64,000 nucleotides of DNA from Paratinospora sagittata (taxonomy: Eukaryota > Streptophyta > Magnoliopsida > Ranunculales > Menispermaceae). The stretch spans positions 31,076,821 to 31,140,820 of the forward strand of contig CM069590.1 of the NCBI GenBank assembly GCA_035771175.1, read 5' to 3'. Of the stretch, positions 48,462 to 58,979 are shown piece after piece. Position 1 is the stretch's first letter. Each line of letters opens with the position of its first letter. The notes beneath the pieces were generated by a model. The model ran no database searches. It had not been told where the DNA came from and worked only from the letters and a program-made list of their open reading frames with translations. Made by a program: the position numbers and the translations under genes.

Positions 48462-49952
48462 TTAAGTCTCCTCTATTCGAGCAATGCTAGCTACGATCAC
48501 ATTTAACTGTTCGAATGTGTTAGTCGATTGCCCCATAGATGGTTGATAGGTTGACTGTCCCATAAGTAGAGGGTAGGCCGTAGGCATTGGTGGAAAGTGT
48601 TGGTCATAGGGTTGACTCATATATGTGGGGTAGTTATTTTGGTTGTACGGGGATTCCCTAACTGGAACCCCTTGAAAATTTGGATATGCTTGGGTTGAAA
48701 AGTCTTGAAACAATGGGCTCATTGGGATGTCCTGTCTTCCAAGATTTGGTGCCGAAAAAATTGTTGTTGTTGGTTCACAGGAACTTGTGGAACTGGCCGA
48801 ATACGGTACCTCAGGAGTTGGAAACCTTTGGTACATAGTATTGCCTTGAGTTGGCATGTTCCAGGAAAGTGGATTTGCTGCAACTTCTTGTCTATTCTGA
48901 TTTGGTTGAGGTTGTTTTAGGTTGGCAAATAAATCTTTCTCAGTGAACAGGTGCTCGGTTGGATCATTATTCGAGGTTGGGTCTGACGTAGGGTTCTGGT
49001 TCGGCTCGTTATTTGGTACCTCCCTAACAGTAATCTTGCGTCGACTTTTTTGGTAGCAACGTGCATATTCGTCTCTACTTCTTTCGCCATTTCCTCCCAA
49101 AGTTGCGCCGAATACTTCCTCATCAGTTACCCCTCCACTCGTGACATATGTATTGACGATAGAGGGTGTTGTAACCGCCTCAGTGATCTGCTACAAAGAC
49201 TCATCAAAAGTGTTGATGTTTGCCTCGTATAGCATCCTCATGATCAAGACTCCGTAGCCGAGGACATCCTTTCTTAAAGGATTTTGAATCACCCTCAACA
49301 TTTGTTGGATGATGATGTGAGGTAGGGAGACCTTAATTTTCTTTTCTATGCAGTATAACACAAGAAGTTGAGCCCTTGACATAGTGCTTCTAGTCCCCCT
49401 TTTTGGCAAGATGTTACCGAATATGATCTTTCCAAGACCGGCAAGAGACGGTTTAATGAGATTGTTTGGGAGGTGGGTGTACGGCTCTTTGGCGAGGGAA
49501 TTGAACAATTGTTTGTTGGACTCTGCGATCTCTGCAACTGTCTGGGGTTGGTGAAGATCGATGATTCTATCTTCAATTGGAATCTCCATAAGTCGTGCAA
49601 TAATTTTGACATTGATAGAAATCTTTGTTCCCCTGACTGTTGTCTCTAAAACAGGGCTGATCCCATCTTCTTGAAGTCCTATGCAATACATGGCTTCGTA
49701 AAAGGATTTGATCAAGTTGTAAGAGAAGTGACCCTCAACTTTTGTTATGTTCAACCACCCCAGTGTTGCAAGTTTTTCGTGAAGGATCGGACGAAGGCGG
49801 AGATCTTTATTGTCGATACTCCTCATAGTCATAGCCTCCCTTTTGGACAATTTCTTGAGTCTAGTGAGAATTGGTTCCCGACTACTGGAAGTTGTTCCTT
49901 CACTTGAGGTCATTCTTTTGCTGAAAGGAAAATAAATTTGTGAAAGACACAA
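48462..49952 (-). pseudogene. Extra reading frame of element C (Transposase_32-like domain plus P/Q/N-rich tail)
   Basis: Two frames, 49952-49191 (253 codons) and about 49190-48462, are in the same register and separated by a single TAG (49191-49193). Together they form about 496 codons. The first part resembles the domain annotated as putative plant transposon protein (Transposase_32): LRPILHEKLATLGWL, FYEAMYCIGL, SINVKIIARLMEIPI, GTRSTMSRAQLLVLYCIEKK, LPHIIIQQM and YGVLIMRMLYEANI. The likely start is the internal Met of MTSSEGTTSSSREP. The second part is hydrophilic and rich in Pro, Gln, Asn, Tyr and Ser. It is in sense orientation between the primer site and gag. Function unknown; a host-derived fragment carried by the element is possible. 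Confidence 0.65.
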
Positions 49953-50300
49953 AATATATTCCTAACATTTTTAAGATTTATGCTTTGTCCATTGGACAAT
50001 ATTTTCTATTTTTTTTCTCTTAATGTTTATGTCATCATTTAATCCAAATTATCTACTAATAATATGACATATATATCTCTCATATATTCATAGATATATA
50101 GATATATATATTTAATCATAACTATATATATATTTGAATCTAAACTATATAAAAACTATATAGTTTTCTAGATATATATTTAATATAAATCTCAACCATA
50201 TATAATTCATATATATATATATAGTTCTAGAGATATATATATCTAATAAATAATTTCTTCCCCTAATTTGGTGGACTTGGACGGGTCGTGGACCTTACGT
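49953..50300 (-). other. Element C leader next to the primer site
   Basis: AT-rich, with many ATATAT runs at 50080-50250. No coding sequence. Confidence 0.55.
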
Positions 50301-50310
50301 TTTGATACCA
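50301..50310 (-). other. Primer-binding site of element C
   Basis: The minus strand reads TGGTATCAAA 5 bp after the LTR end (GGTGTGACA). It is a mutated initiator-Met tRNA site (TGGTATCAGA). Confidence 0.65.
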
Positions 50311-50315
50311 TTAAA

Positions 50316-51658
50316 TGTCACACCCCACCTGAACGCGCCTAAATCGATGGGACACTCACGGACGGGGCGTGAATGCATTATAACGATAATAACAGAGTGG
50401 GCTGAAGCATAGTTAAGTACAAGTCTGATTTCATTAATTTCAGAATATATTTGTACATAAAAGTTAAGGGAACATTCTCCCAAAAATCTCCAATGAATAA
50501 TACAAAGGGTACAAAATGTGAGCTCAAAAACTTGCACCCAGTCCACCCTAATCTCCTGGGAAAAATTGGATAATAACGGGGTGAGCTACGCGCTCAATGG
50601 GTAAAATAGTTCGTGAATATAACAGTTAATAAAGCAAACTTCATAATCAAATATCTTAAACACACATCAGAGCATCATAAATAATCAACATGTATGTATA
50701 TACGCATGACACCGTCTCGTAATGGTTTGATGACTGTACGTCGCCTGAGTTCACGTACAGATGTTCCTCCCCGGGAATAGCCAGGTTCTCATTGTACGTC
50801 CTTCCTCAGGAACGATGCTCTGGATTCACGTATAGATGTCCCTCCCTAGAAATAACCAGGTTCTCATTGTACGTCCCTCTCCAGAGATATATAATCAATA
50901 GCGATCATCGCTTCTAACTATTCTATGAATCATAAACCACATACGTCCCTAGGTGGTGATATGTATGATGCCAATGCATGAACTAGTCCGGTCTTACTTA
51001 ATATTTAGACAGGATTTAGCAACGTTTGGTGATCCTTATCAGGGTCAGTACCACGACGTGCAAGGTTATGACATTCAGTATTACTTGTATAAGCTGATAG
51101 CTTTCAAATAAGACCAACCCGATCAGCCTCCAGTTGAGAGGTGAGACACGAGGTCTACTTAAATACCAATTATCTAGAGCAGCACGCTGCCTCCCGTTCA
51201 CTATTTAAAGTTACTGAGGACAAGACTGAGTCTGGTTGAGCTAGATTGACCACTAATCCGGCATAACAAAAGTGTAATACATGAACTCCAAGTATACAGG
51301 CATAAGTATGACAGTATGAACATTATACGCAAAAATGTCGTGTAAATAAATAGTAGACAAAATGATAAATGAATGTAAACTTTAATAAAAGTTATAAGAC
51401 ACGCAAACCTATGTTTCGTTCCCCACCTTCAGATAAAAACTCCTTTGGAGACTGGTGCCTTCCACCGAGCAGAACCGCGTTGCACCGCACAAAGAGTCTT
51501 GGAAAGAGAGTCTCAAAAGAGAAGACAAAACTCAAAATGAGTGAAATAGAGAAGGAAAATCACAAGGATGAGTGATTTTGGTGTGAGAAATGAGGAGGAG
51601 GAGGGTTGTTTATATAAATAATTTGACGCCTGAACGTTCGGGCCGTCTACTAGGGCGT
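50316..51658 (-). repeat. 5' LTR of element C, outer end lost
   Basis: The inner end is at 50316 (minus strand ...GGGTGTGACA). It extends to about 51658, where sequence of the B LTR resumes (shared TCC). The last 60 or so bp seen in the 3' LTR (to TGTAATACCC) are missing. It holds a 76 bp tandem repeat near 50750-50880 (CCAGGTTCTCATTGTACGTC twice). Confidence 0.85.
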
Positions 51659-52764
51659 TCCAAAAATCAGCTCAATCCAACGGTGGACCGAAGAGATGGG
51701 CCTCTTTGATGAACAAGTCTCTAATCAGACAATTTCTCCTTTCCTGCTGCAAATACTTGAATTCAGATGACTATATCACACAAAATACTTGACCCATCAA
51801 CATCTCAACCATTCATAATGCAGAATATTAGTTGTGAACCATCCTCTGAAATATCATATCCATCAACGGTAGGTTTAGGAGATCTATCAGTTTGATCTAA
51901 ACTGCGCGAGAAATTCAGACTTTCCGACCAACTTTGTTTGGTAGGTTATATCTCTCATAAGAAAACTCCAATCAAGATCTCTACCAACCAGAATGAATAA
52001 CCATATGATATGAACTTTCTAACAAAGTTTAAGCTCAATCTTGCCACATATCACCAAGATCCAGCTCTTTGATGGAAACGTTGCTAAGACTTTCCTCAAA
52101 GCAACTTCCCTTTCTTTCTCTTCTTCTTTCCTTTATCTTCTTTTTTCCTTTTCCTCCACTCATCTCACTCTCTAGGACTTCCTTGGAGAAAAGAAGTGGG
52201 CATGGGACACTTGTTCACTCTCATGCACCAACTTGACATGTGTTGGAGAAGAGAAATGGGGCATGGGACACTTGTGCACTCTCATGCACCAATTTGACAT
52301 GTGTTGGTCTCATGCACCAACTTGACATGTATTGGAGAAGAAAAATGGGGCATGGGACACTTGTCCATTCTCAAGCATCAACTTGACATGTGTTGGTCTC
52401 ATAATACCCATAACAACCACATGTACTTTAATCAATCTTATGCTTGTATGTATTTTAAATGTCTAATCCATCTAATACACCAAATTTTCATTCTCATTTA
52501 TCCTTTTATTCAATCAATCCTAACCCATATCAATTCATGGTTTAATGGGCCCATGCATAAATAATAACATATGCATTATACTTTAATTTAACATGACCCA
52601 TATACAATTTATAATGCACATATTTATATACATTATCAAGCATCAAATATACAAACATTTAACAACCATCAAATAAACACCAAACATATCACGGCAAACA
52701 CATAGAGTTTGGGCAAAATACAATTGGGTTATGGGCTAGAGGAAATAATTTTCGGGGCATCACA
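51659..52764 (-). repeat. 3' LTR of element B, 5' portion
   Basis: It begins TGTGATGCCCCGAAAA on the minus strand at 52764 and aligns to 55096-56175 of the 5' LTR. The remainder is lost except 33260-33281. It includes a 60-62 bp minisatellite at 52183-52400. Confidence 0.87.
52183..52400. repeat. 60-62 bp minisatellite in the B LTR
   Basis: Three full units and one half unit of the type TTGGAGAAGAGAAATGGGGC ... CACCAACTTGACATGTG. The 5' LTR has three units at 55620-55810, and solo LTR H has one. Unit number therefore varies within the family. Confidence 0.8.
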
Positions 52765-53342
52765 TCACAACTACCTTAGAATGAACTTCGTCCTCGAAGT
52801 TTTAAGGTTAAGAAATTACCTAAGCCCATGAACTCGGCAAAGTGCTCCATCATGTAGTCTTCATGCTCCCAAGTAACCTGCTCTTCTCCATGGAACGACC
52901 ATCTCACCTTAACCATCGGAATCTCGCGGTTACGCAACCTCTGGATCTTCCGGTCAAGTAACTGAATAGGTTTTTCATCATAGTCTCATCCTGTATCTGT
53001 GCAGTCTGGGCTGCCATCAAGCGGCCCTGTGCCTGAATGATCTTCTCCATCCTCCCCATCCGGTCATCATCGGATGACCCTGTGTGTGGCTGTCCCAACC
53101 TCCTGCTCCTCCTTATGACACTAAGAAGTAGAAATACGAGCAACCATCACTCATTAAAGAAATTAAAACATTAACAAAGCCTCATAACTACCAATATCAC
53201 ATAATACACAAAAAATATGATAGTAAGGCTTTTAAGTTAGTTCTTTTAAGCTTTTTAATCACCTAAAGCTCTCACCCAATTCCTAGGTCAAAGTCATCTA
53301 AGTCCAATATATAGACCAAACCTAGTAAAATCAGATACCAAC
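52765..53342 (-). pseudogene. Element B internal remnant: gag start fused to chromodomain
   Basis: Only 578 bp lie between the LTRs. From the right: primer site (TTGGTATCTGA), leader, a gag N-terminus (RRSRRLGQPHTGSSDDDRMG, then MEKIIQAQGRLMAAQTAQIQ, about 53120-52980), and then directly the chromodomain linker in another frame (DEKPIQLLDRKIQRLRNREI, VRWSFHGEEQVTWEHEDYMM, about 52970-52850). The join lies in a short shared GATGA. Everything from capsid to integrase core is gone. Confidence 0.82.
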
Positions 53343-56175
53343 TATGGTGACCCCGCACCCCGGACAACCAACCCCGCAAGGAATAACGTGCGCAATGCCA
53401 AGACGGGACGCCCGGCGTAGGCATCTTCAACCACTTCCCAACCCCTGTTAGGTGGTTGAGACCCTACAAGCCTTATCCCGAACAACGACATAATATAAAA
53501 AGGTACTAAACAAAACTACCAACCGTATTAATCATGCAAGACAAGAGATAATCCACAAAAATGAACCATAAATAAAATCATAATTCCTACAGTCCATCAA
53601 GATGAACATACACATAAAGTCCAAAACTATGGGTACAAAAAAACCGTTATATGCCCACATGGTCTATCTAACAAGTCCCAACTCACCCATACTACAATGT
53701 GGTAAGTGTTATAATTACATAGTCCAAAATATAATACATCATAATTTAAAACGCAGTTCAATCAAAATGCCTCTCAACTCACATCGAGGCCTTATATTCT
53801 CTCGCCGGCAAGGCCCTCAAGATATGACTACTCCTTTGCCCTTATTCGGGACAGAAGGACCTAAAAGAGGAAAATGAGGGTGAACCAACGGTACCCAGTG
53901 AATAGAATTCAAATATGCTATCAATACTCATCAATAAATATCATGTATGCATGTCAATGTGTAGCATGATTAAAAGCTCATAACATATAGATATCAAACA
54001 TTTATAATAAATTTGATGCAAATAAAAGCCTATCAATTTGGATCCACATTTCACATGCATTGGGGTTGCTAGTGCACGTCTATTTTACCATACCGTTCTC
54101 ATCCCTAATCATGTTGATTTGGGGTTACTAGTGCACGTCTATTTCACCGTACCGTTCTCGTCCCCAAATATTTCTTTTCTAAAACCCTCCTATGACAAGG
54201 TTAAGTCTCCCTATTAGCCAGATAGATGGGCCCAACCAAAGTCATAAGGTTTTCTCAAATCAATGCATCATTCAAAACATTAGAACACATTCATGCTTTC
54301 AACATACAATATATATAAGTGATATGATGACATAAAATATATAATCATAAATGAAGTCTACTCACAACCAAGCCTCGCGAGAGTATCTAACCACACACAA
54401 GCACCAAATCGAATCAACCCAATCAAGATCCTGAAACATTCATCAATATCCAACCATACATCAATTTCTATGCTCAATCACATAGACATTACACATCAAC
54501 CTTAAATCAGCCCACATATAGACAATAGGCCTAAATCTCATCTAATCCCATCATTAAACTCAAATCACATGACTTAGGCCTCTAATGCATAGTTCTCATT
54601 CATAAACCATTCAATTAATCAAAAATACTGATTTTCAATACATTAGGTATAAACATGCCCAAATTGGGCCATTTGATCACAAGTAAGCCTAACCCATGAT
54701 ATGGTCACAACCACCAAATCAGTAGCATAATCAACCCTAATCATGCTTAATTAGACATAAATTGCATCAATTCAATGATTCTAGGCCAAAAGCCCTAAAA
54801 TATGAAATTTTCCATAATGGGCCATATTGCCGATTTACACTAGGTCACCATGTTCAACCATGTATATTACTGATTTTGCATCATGGGTTCATCAACAATG
54901 GCAACTAGGTCAACATAGTTGACATGCAAGCTATTTGGAAAGGTCTAAATTCATATTCTAAATTTAGGTCTAATACAAACAACCCTACCAATTTCCCATT
55001 TAATATTATGTTCAGATGTATCAAGCTGCCAACAGAAATATTTAATCACAAAATCAACCATAGAGATTGATGTATGTTAAGAACAAAACCTTCTGTCCAA
55101 AAATCAGCTCAATCCAAAGGTGGACCGAAGAGATATGCCTCTTTGATGAACAAGTCTCTAATCAGACAATTTCTCCTTTCCTGCTGCAAATACTTGAATT
55201 CAAATGACTATATCACACAAAATACTTGACCCATCAACATCTCAACCGTTCATAATGTAGAAATATTAGTTGTGAACCATCCTCTGAAATATCATATCCA
55301 TCAACGGTAGGTTTAGGAGATCTATCAGTTTGATCTAAACTGTGCGAGAAATTCAGACTTTCCGACCAGCTTTGTTTGGGAGGTTATATCTCTCATAAGA
55401 AAACTCCAATCAAGATCTCCACCAACCAGAATGAATAACCATAAGATATGAACTTTCTAACAAAATTTAAACTCAATCTTACCACATATCACCAAGATCC
55501 AGCTCTTTGATGAAAACGTTGCTGAGACTTTCCTCAAAGCAACTTCTTCTTTCTTTCTCTTCTTCTTTCCTTTCTCTTCTTTTTTCCTTTCCCTCTACTC
55601 ATCTCATTCTCTAGGACTTCCTTGGAGAAGAGAAATGGGAATGGGACATTTTTCCACTCTCATGCACCAACTTGACATGTGTTGGAGAAGATAAATGGGG
55701 CATGGGACACTTGTGCACTCTCATGCACCAACTTGACATGTATTGGAGAAGAGAAATGGGGCATGGGACACTTGTCTATTCTCATGCATCAACTTGACAT
55801 GTGTTGGTCTCATAATACCCATACCAACCACATGTACTTTAACCAATCTTATGCTTGCATGTATTTTAAATGTTCAATCCATCTAATACACCAAATTTTC
55901 ATTCTCATTTATCCTTTTATTCAATCAATCCTAACCCATATCAATTCATGGTTTAATGGGCCCATGCATAAATAATAACATATGCATTATACTTTAATTT
56001 AACATGACCCATATACAATTTATAATGCACATATTTATATACATTATCAATCATCAAATATACAATCATTAAAGAACCATCAAATAAACACCAAACATAT
56101 CAAGGCAAACACATAGAGTTTAGGCAAAATGCAATTGGGTTATGGGCTAGAGGAAATCATTTTTGGGGCGTCACA
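53343..56175 (-). repeat. 5' LTR of element B
   Basis: This is 2833 bp. On the minus strand it starts TGTGACGCCCCAAAA at 56175 and ends GCGGGGTCACCATA at 53343. It is collinear with solo LTR H apart from the 176 bp duplication there and the minisatellite here. Confidence 0.9.
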
Positions 56176-56180
56176 TGATG

Positions 56181-57016
56181 AACATAAATCTAAAACCAAA
56201 AAAATAAAGTAAAAGGAAGGGAAAGTGTAAGAAAAATCTTCAATGTCTTCAATCTTGCTCTTCTCGTCGCTACCAAACCCTAGCCGTCTTCCTTGCTCTT
56301 CAAAGTCTTTTCTCCCCTTTTTGATGTCTTGAAAACCCTAAACAATGGTTTTTACATAGCTACAAGTCCATAGGAAGTCGTCCAAGAAGTGTCCAAGTCG
56401 AACTAGGAAAGTTTGCAACAAAATTAGAAAGTTTCTATTTTGAATGACACATCCGTTTTCTTCCTTGCCCTTTTTTATTCTTTTTCTCCGCCTCAAATCA
56501 ATCTCAAAACCATTGCATCTTATATTACTTCAAGTAAGGAATCCATAGAAACAAACCACATCTAATTCGGAGTTAAAATTGAGAAAGTTATGGCCAAAAT
56601 ACAAATGTCGCGCAAAATTGCATTTTCCAGCACCGCGACGCCCAGTTACGAGTTTTTACACCTATTTTTCTTGATTTTCTTGTGGACTTAGCCATTTTTC
56701 CACACTCCGAAGGCTTGGATGCACTTGTTTCTTCACTCTAACTCCCTTGGCTCCTCTTGCATCATGTCTTCATCTTCTCAATCATCATTTAGAACATCAA
56801 AGTGCCTACAAAACACATCAAACCAAATGAGTATCATGCTTTAATAATCTTATGAACCAACCTATAGAAGTCCATACCGAAATAATGCAAAAATACCAAA
56901 ATGTAACTAAACTATCAAATAACCAAATTTATGGTAAACTAACCTAATATATTAACTAAATACCATAAAACACACCTAAAACATGCTCTAAAACCTATCT
57001 AAATATGTCACTATCA
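56181..57016 (-). repeat. 5' LTR of element D, right piece
   Basis: This continues 32549-33259 after removal of B. It ends at 57016 (minus strand TGATAGTGACATATTTAGAT) beside ACTTA. It matches 28755-29594. Confidence 0.87.
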
Positions 57017-57021
57017 ACTTA

Positions 57022-57274
57022 CATATCTCTCTCTTAATCTCAATTCTACTCTGCTTGAAGTCTTCAATCTTTGTTCATGATGTCCATCATTAGAAGAGCC
57101 TTTGATCTTGAATTGAGCTTTAAGTCCATTTTGTACTTGTAATTCGTCTTCCTTCTTGTTTTTGCTTGTGGTGATGAAACATGCTTAGTTCAAACATTAG
57201 CACCAAATGGTATATTGTTTGTTAGCATCAAAACACGTAGGAGAGTGCTAAGTGAGAGACCACTTAGGCCAACA
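57022..57274 (-). repeat. 5' LTR of element E, outer end
   Basis: The minus strand starts TGTTGGCCTAAGTGG at 57274, like solo LTR F (TGTTGGCATGTTGACC). It contains TTTTGATGCTAACAAACAAT. It continues leftward beyond element D at 28010. Confidence 0.83.
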
Positions 57275-57279
57275 ACAAT

Positions 57280-57507
57280 AATGGGGTCTCTCCATAACAG
57301 CACGAGACCACCACTTAAACCTTCCCTCTAGACAGTGAAGCAATTTTCATAATGAAGCTTAAATTTTAAACTATTAGCCTACTTGATCGTTGTTGTTATT
57401 TCTATGAGAAACAAGACGTCGGGATTTTCCTGTTACACAAGTGTATGCAACTCCTAGAATGTCCGAAGATTCCTGATACCTCAGACATTCCAACTTAAGA
57501 GAATCAT
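57280..57507 (-). pseudogene. LINE ORF2 start: APE endonuclease N-terminus
   Basis: ATG at 57507-57505 is followed by ILLSWNV*GIRNLRTF*, then ENPDVLFLIE and GLSGGLVLLWRDPI. The SWN and the LFL.E positions mark the start of an APE-type endonuclease. Three in-frame stops are present. It continues across element E at 24139. Confidence 0.85.
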
Positions 57508-57641
57508 TGATCCCGGCAGGGCTAGATGTGTCCAGCCTCTGCCGATGGTTCACATTTTTTCCATGATTTCTACTTCAACTTGGTTCCTTGTTCATCAGCA
57601 TCGCAACTTTTCATCTTCACTATCGTGTCACCCAACTGATC

Positions 57642-58979
57642 TCAACTTGCTCCTAGTACATTGTTACGAGCCAACCTCTTCCACGCGCTACGTTTTACTG
57701 GTTGTTCCTGCACGAGTGATGTGTCAACGTCTGCTTCAGCCACACACATTGGATCCAACACTCCTCCGGATTCAGTGGCATTAATTTTTTCCACATTGGT
57801 TACTGCTGTCAACGTGTTGCTATAAGAGGCAACAACATTATTCCTTTTTGCATTCTCGGCCTTTGTTATTGCTGATGTGGCCTTGTTAAATACGGTATCC
57901 TCAGCCAAAAACACCTTCTTAGTCTCCCTTTTAGAAAGAACTCTATCCACAACTCCCGATTTAGAATTCTTAAGTTGCATCTCTTGGGTTTCCTCCAACG
58001 TCCCCCTTGATTTTAAGGACAAGGATATTTCAATATGGAAAATTTTTGGATTCTCACCTAACAAATTTCCACAATCTTTGACATTAGGATTCGCCGAGAT
58101 CGGAGACTCCTTGCTCTAGGACCCCCTCGTTGTCATTGGCGTCGTTCTAATTCTCAGCGATGTATTGATCAACAGGTTTTTCTTCTGATTTCGATCTCAG
58201 AGGGGAGCCTCTAAGGTTCCTTAGATATCTATTGTCACCATCCGCTCTCATCCACAACCCGAACTGAAATCCTACTAAGTTTCATTGGGGGAAAGTTCAA
58301 TTTCTTCAATACATTCTTTATGAACATGGTCGATCCGACCACATTTATAGCATAAATCGTTAAGTCGTTCATACTTTATATCAACCCATAGTTTTGTGCT
58401 ATCATCTCCTAACTTAATTTTAGTTCATCTCCTTAACAGCGTTTTATGATCTAGTCCCAACTTAAGACTGAGGTATCTACCCCAACATCCTCCATCTTCA
58501 ACTGTGTCTATCTTCATTGCCTCTCCGATTTGGTTCCCTACCAATTGGCTGATATTCCTTGTCATACAAACAAGCGGGAGATTGTGTAGTTGCAACCAAA
58601 AGATCGCCTTATTGAAAACCAAGACTTTCAACGGAATCGAACCTTTGCATGGTTCCAATAACAAAAGTCTTTGATCGTAACTCCATGAACAGTTTCTAAG
58701 AACTCTGTTCTTGTCCGCTTCATGGGAAAACTTGAATAAAATGGTATTATCCCCAAGGAATTTGATTTCAAGTTGTTGAGCAGGCCTCAACATCTTCTTG
58801 ATAGCATTAATAAACACTTCTTGCATTACTAGCCTTGCAAATAAAAGTTCCCCAACAAACAATGTTTTAGAAGTTCACCTCCCTCTTCAACTAGTTTTGT
58901 CTCAATATTAAACGCATTATCTTCCTCTTCAAAAAGCTTGAAAGACTTCCATTTATCACATAAAGGTTCTTAATCCATT
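57642..58979 (-). pseudogene. LINE ORF1 (DUF4283-like domain and CCHC knuckle)
   Basis: The N-terminus at about 58979 (MD* in the second codon after Asp) is followed by a DUF4283-like domain on the frame 58862-58425: LEIKFLGDNTILFKFSHEAD, RNCSWSYDQRLLLLEPCKG and FWLQLHNLPL. A CCHC knuckle CYKCGRIDHVHKEC lies near 58340. A variable, Lys/Glu-rich tail follows on 58064-57642. It would bind the LINE RNA. A frame shift near 58860, stops near 58250, and a second shift mark it as dead. Confidence 0.82.

Larger units (their letters stand above)
41667..51658 (-). mobile_element. Ty3/Gypsy chromovirus C with extra upstream reading frame
   Basis: From the right: 5' LTR (50316-51658, outer end lost), primer site (50301-50310), an extra frame (49952-48462), gag (47651-46758), pol (about 46660-43065), purine tract and 3' LTR (42422-41667, inner 612 bp equivalent lost). 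The pol wording ([33 protein letters not shown]-type chromodomain) is chromovirus but a different family from A, G and I. The zinc knuckle and protease active site are deleted, and a 329 bp palindrome splits pol. No TSD could be read because both outer ends are cut. Confidence 0.87.
33260..56175 (-). mobile_element. Chromovirus B, internally deleted, 3' LTR invaded by A and C
   Basis: The TSD TGATG is perfect (33255-33259 and 56176-56180). From the right: 5' LTR 53343-56175, a 578 bp internal region (52765-53342), and the 3' LTR in two surviving parts, 51659-52764 and the last 22 bp at 33260-33281 (19 of 22 match 53343-53364). Elements A and C lie between the two parts, and about 1.7 kb of the 3' LTR is missing. 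The internal region keeps a primer site, the first part of gag and the chromodomain end, with everything between deleted. The LTR family is that of solo LTR H. Confidence 0.86.
28016..57016 (-). mobile_element. Athila-like non-autonomous Gypsy element D, split by B
   Basis: The TSD ACTTA is perfect (28011-28015 and 57017-57021). Net length is about 6.1 kb: 3' LTR 28016-29594, internal region 29595-32548, 5' LTR 32549-33259 plus 56181-57016. The primer site next to the 5' LTR resembles the tRNA-Asp site of Athila/Tat elements (TTTTTGGCGTTGTTGCTGG, with transitions from TGGCGCCGTTG). The only coding sequence is a gag piece; no protease, RT or integrase was found in about 2.95 kb. It is probably mobilised by a related full element. 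Confidence 0.85.
24140..57274 (-). mobile_element. Ty1/Copia element E (SIRE-like), internally deleted and split by D
   Basis: The TSD ACAAT is perfect (24135-24139 and 57275-57279). Net length is about 4.1 kb. From the right: remnant of the 5' LTR (57274-57022 and 28010-27475), part of RT (27470-26715), RNase H (26489-26127), 3' UTR and 3' LTR (25831-24140). The 3' half of the 5' LTR, the primer site, gag, protease, integrase and the start of RT are deleted. The RT and RNase H wording fits the SIRE lineage. The two LTR copies are clearly diverged, so the element is old or recombinant. Confidence 0.87.

Noticed and set aside
48462..49952. The extra frame of C as an independent host gene
   Set aside because: It lies inside the element, in sense orientation, between primer site and gag, with no introns or own promoter visible. 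A captured sequence is possible but a stand-alone gene is not supported.
57545..58119. Plus-strand frames opposite LINE ORF1
   Set aside because: They are antisense shadows of the ORF1 tail, which has the DUF4283 and CCHC signals on the minus strand.
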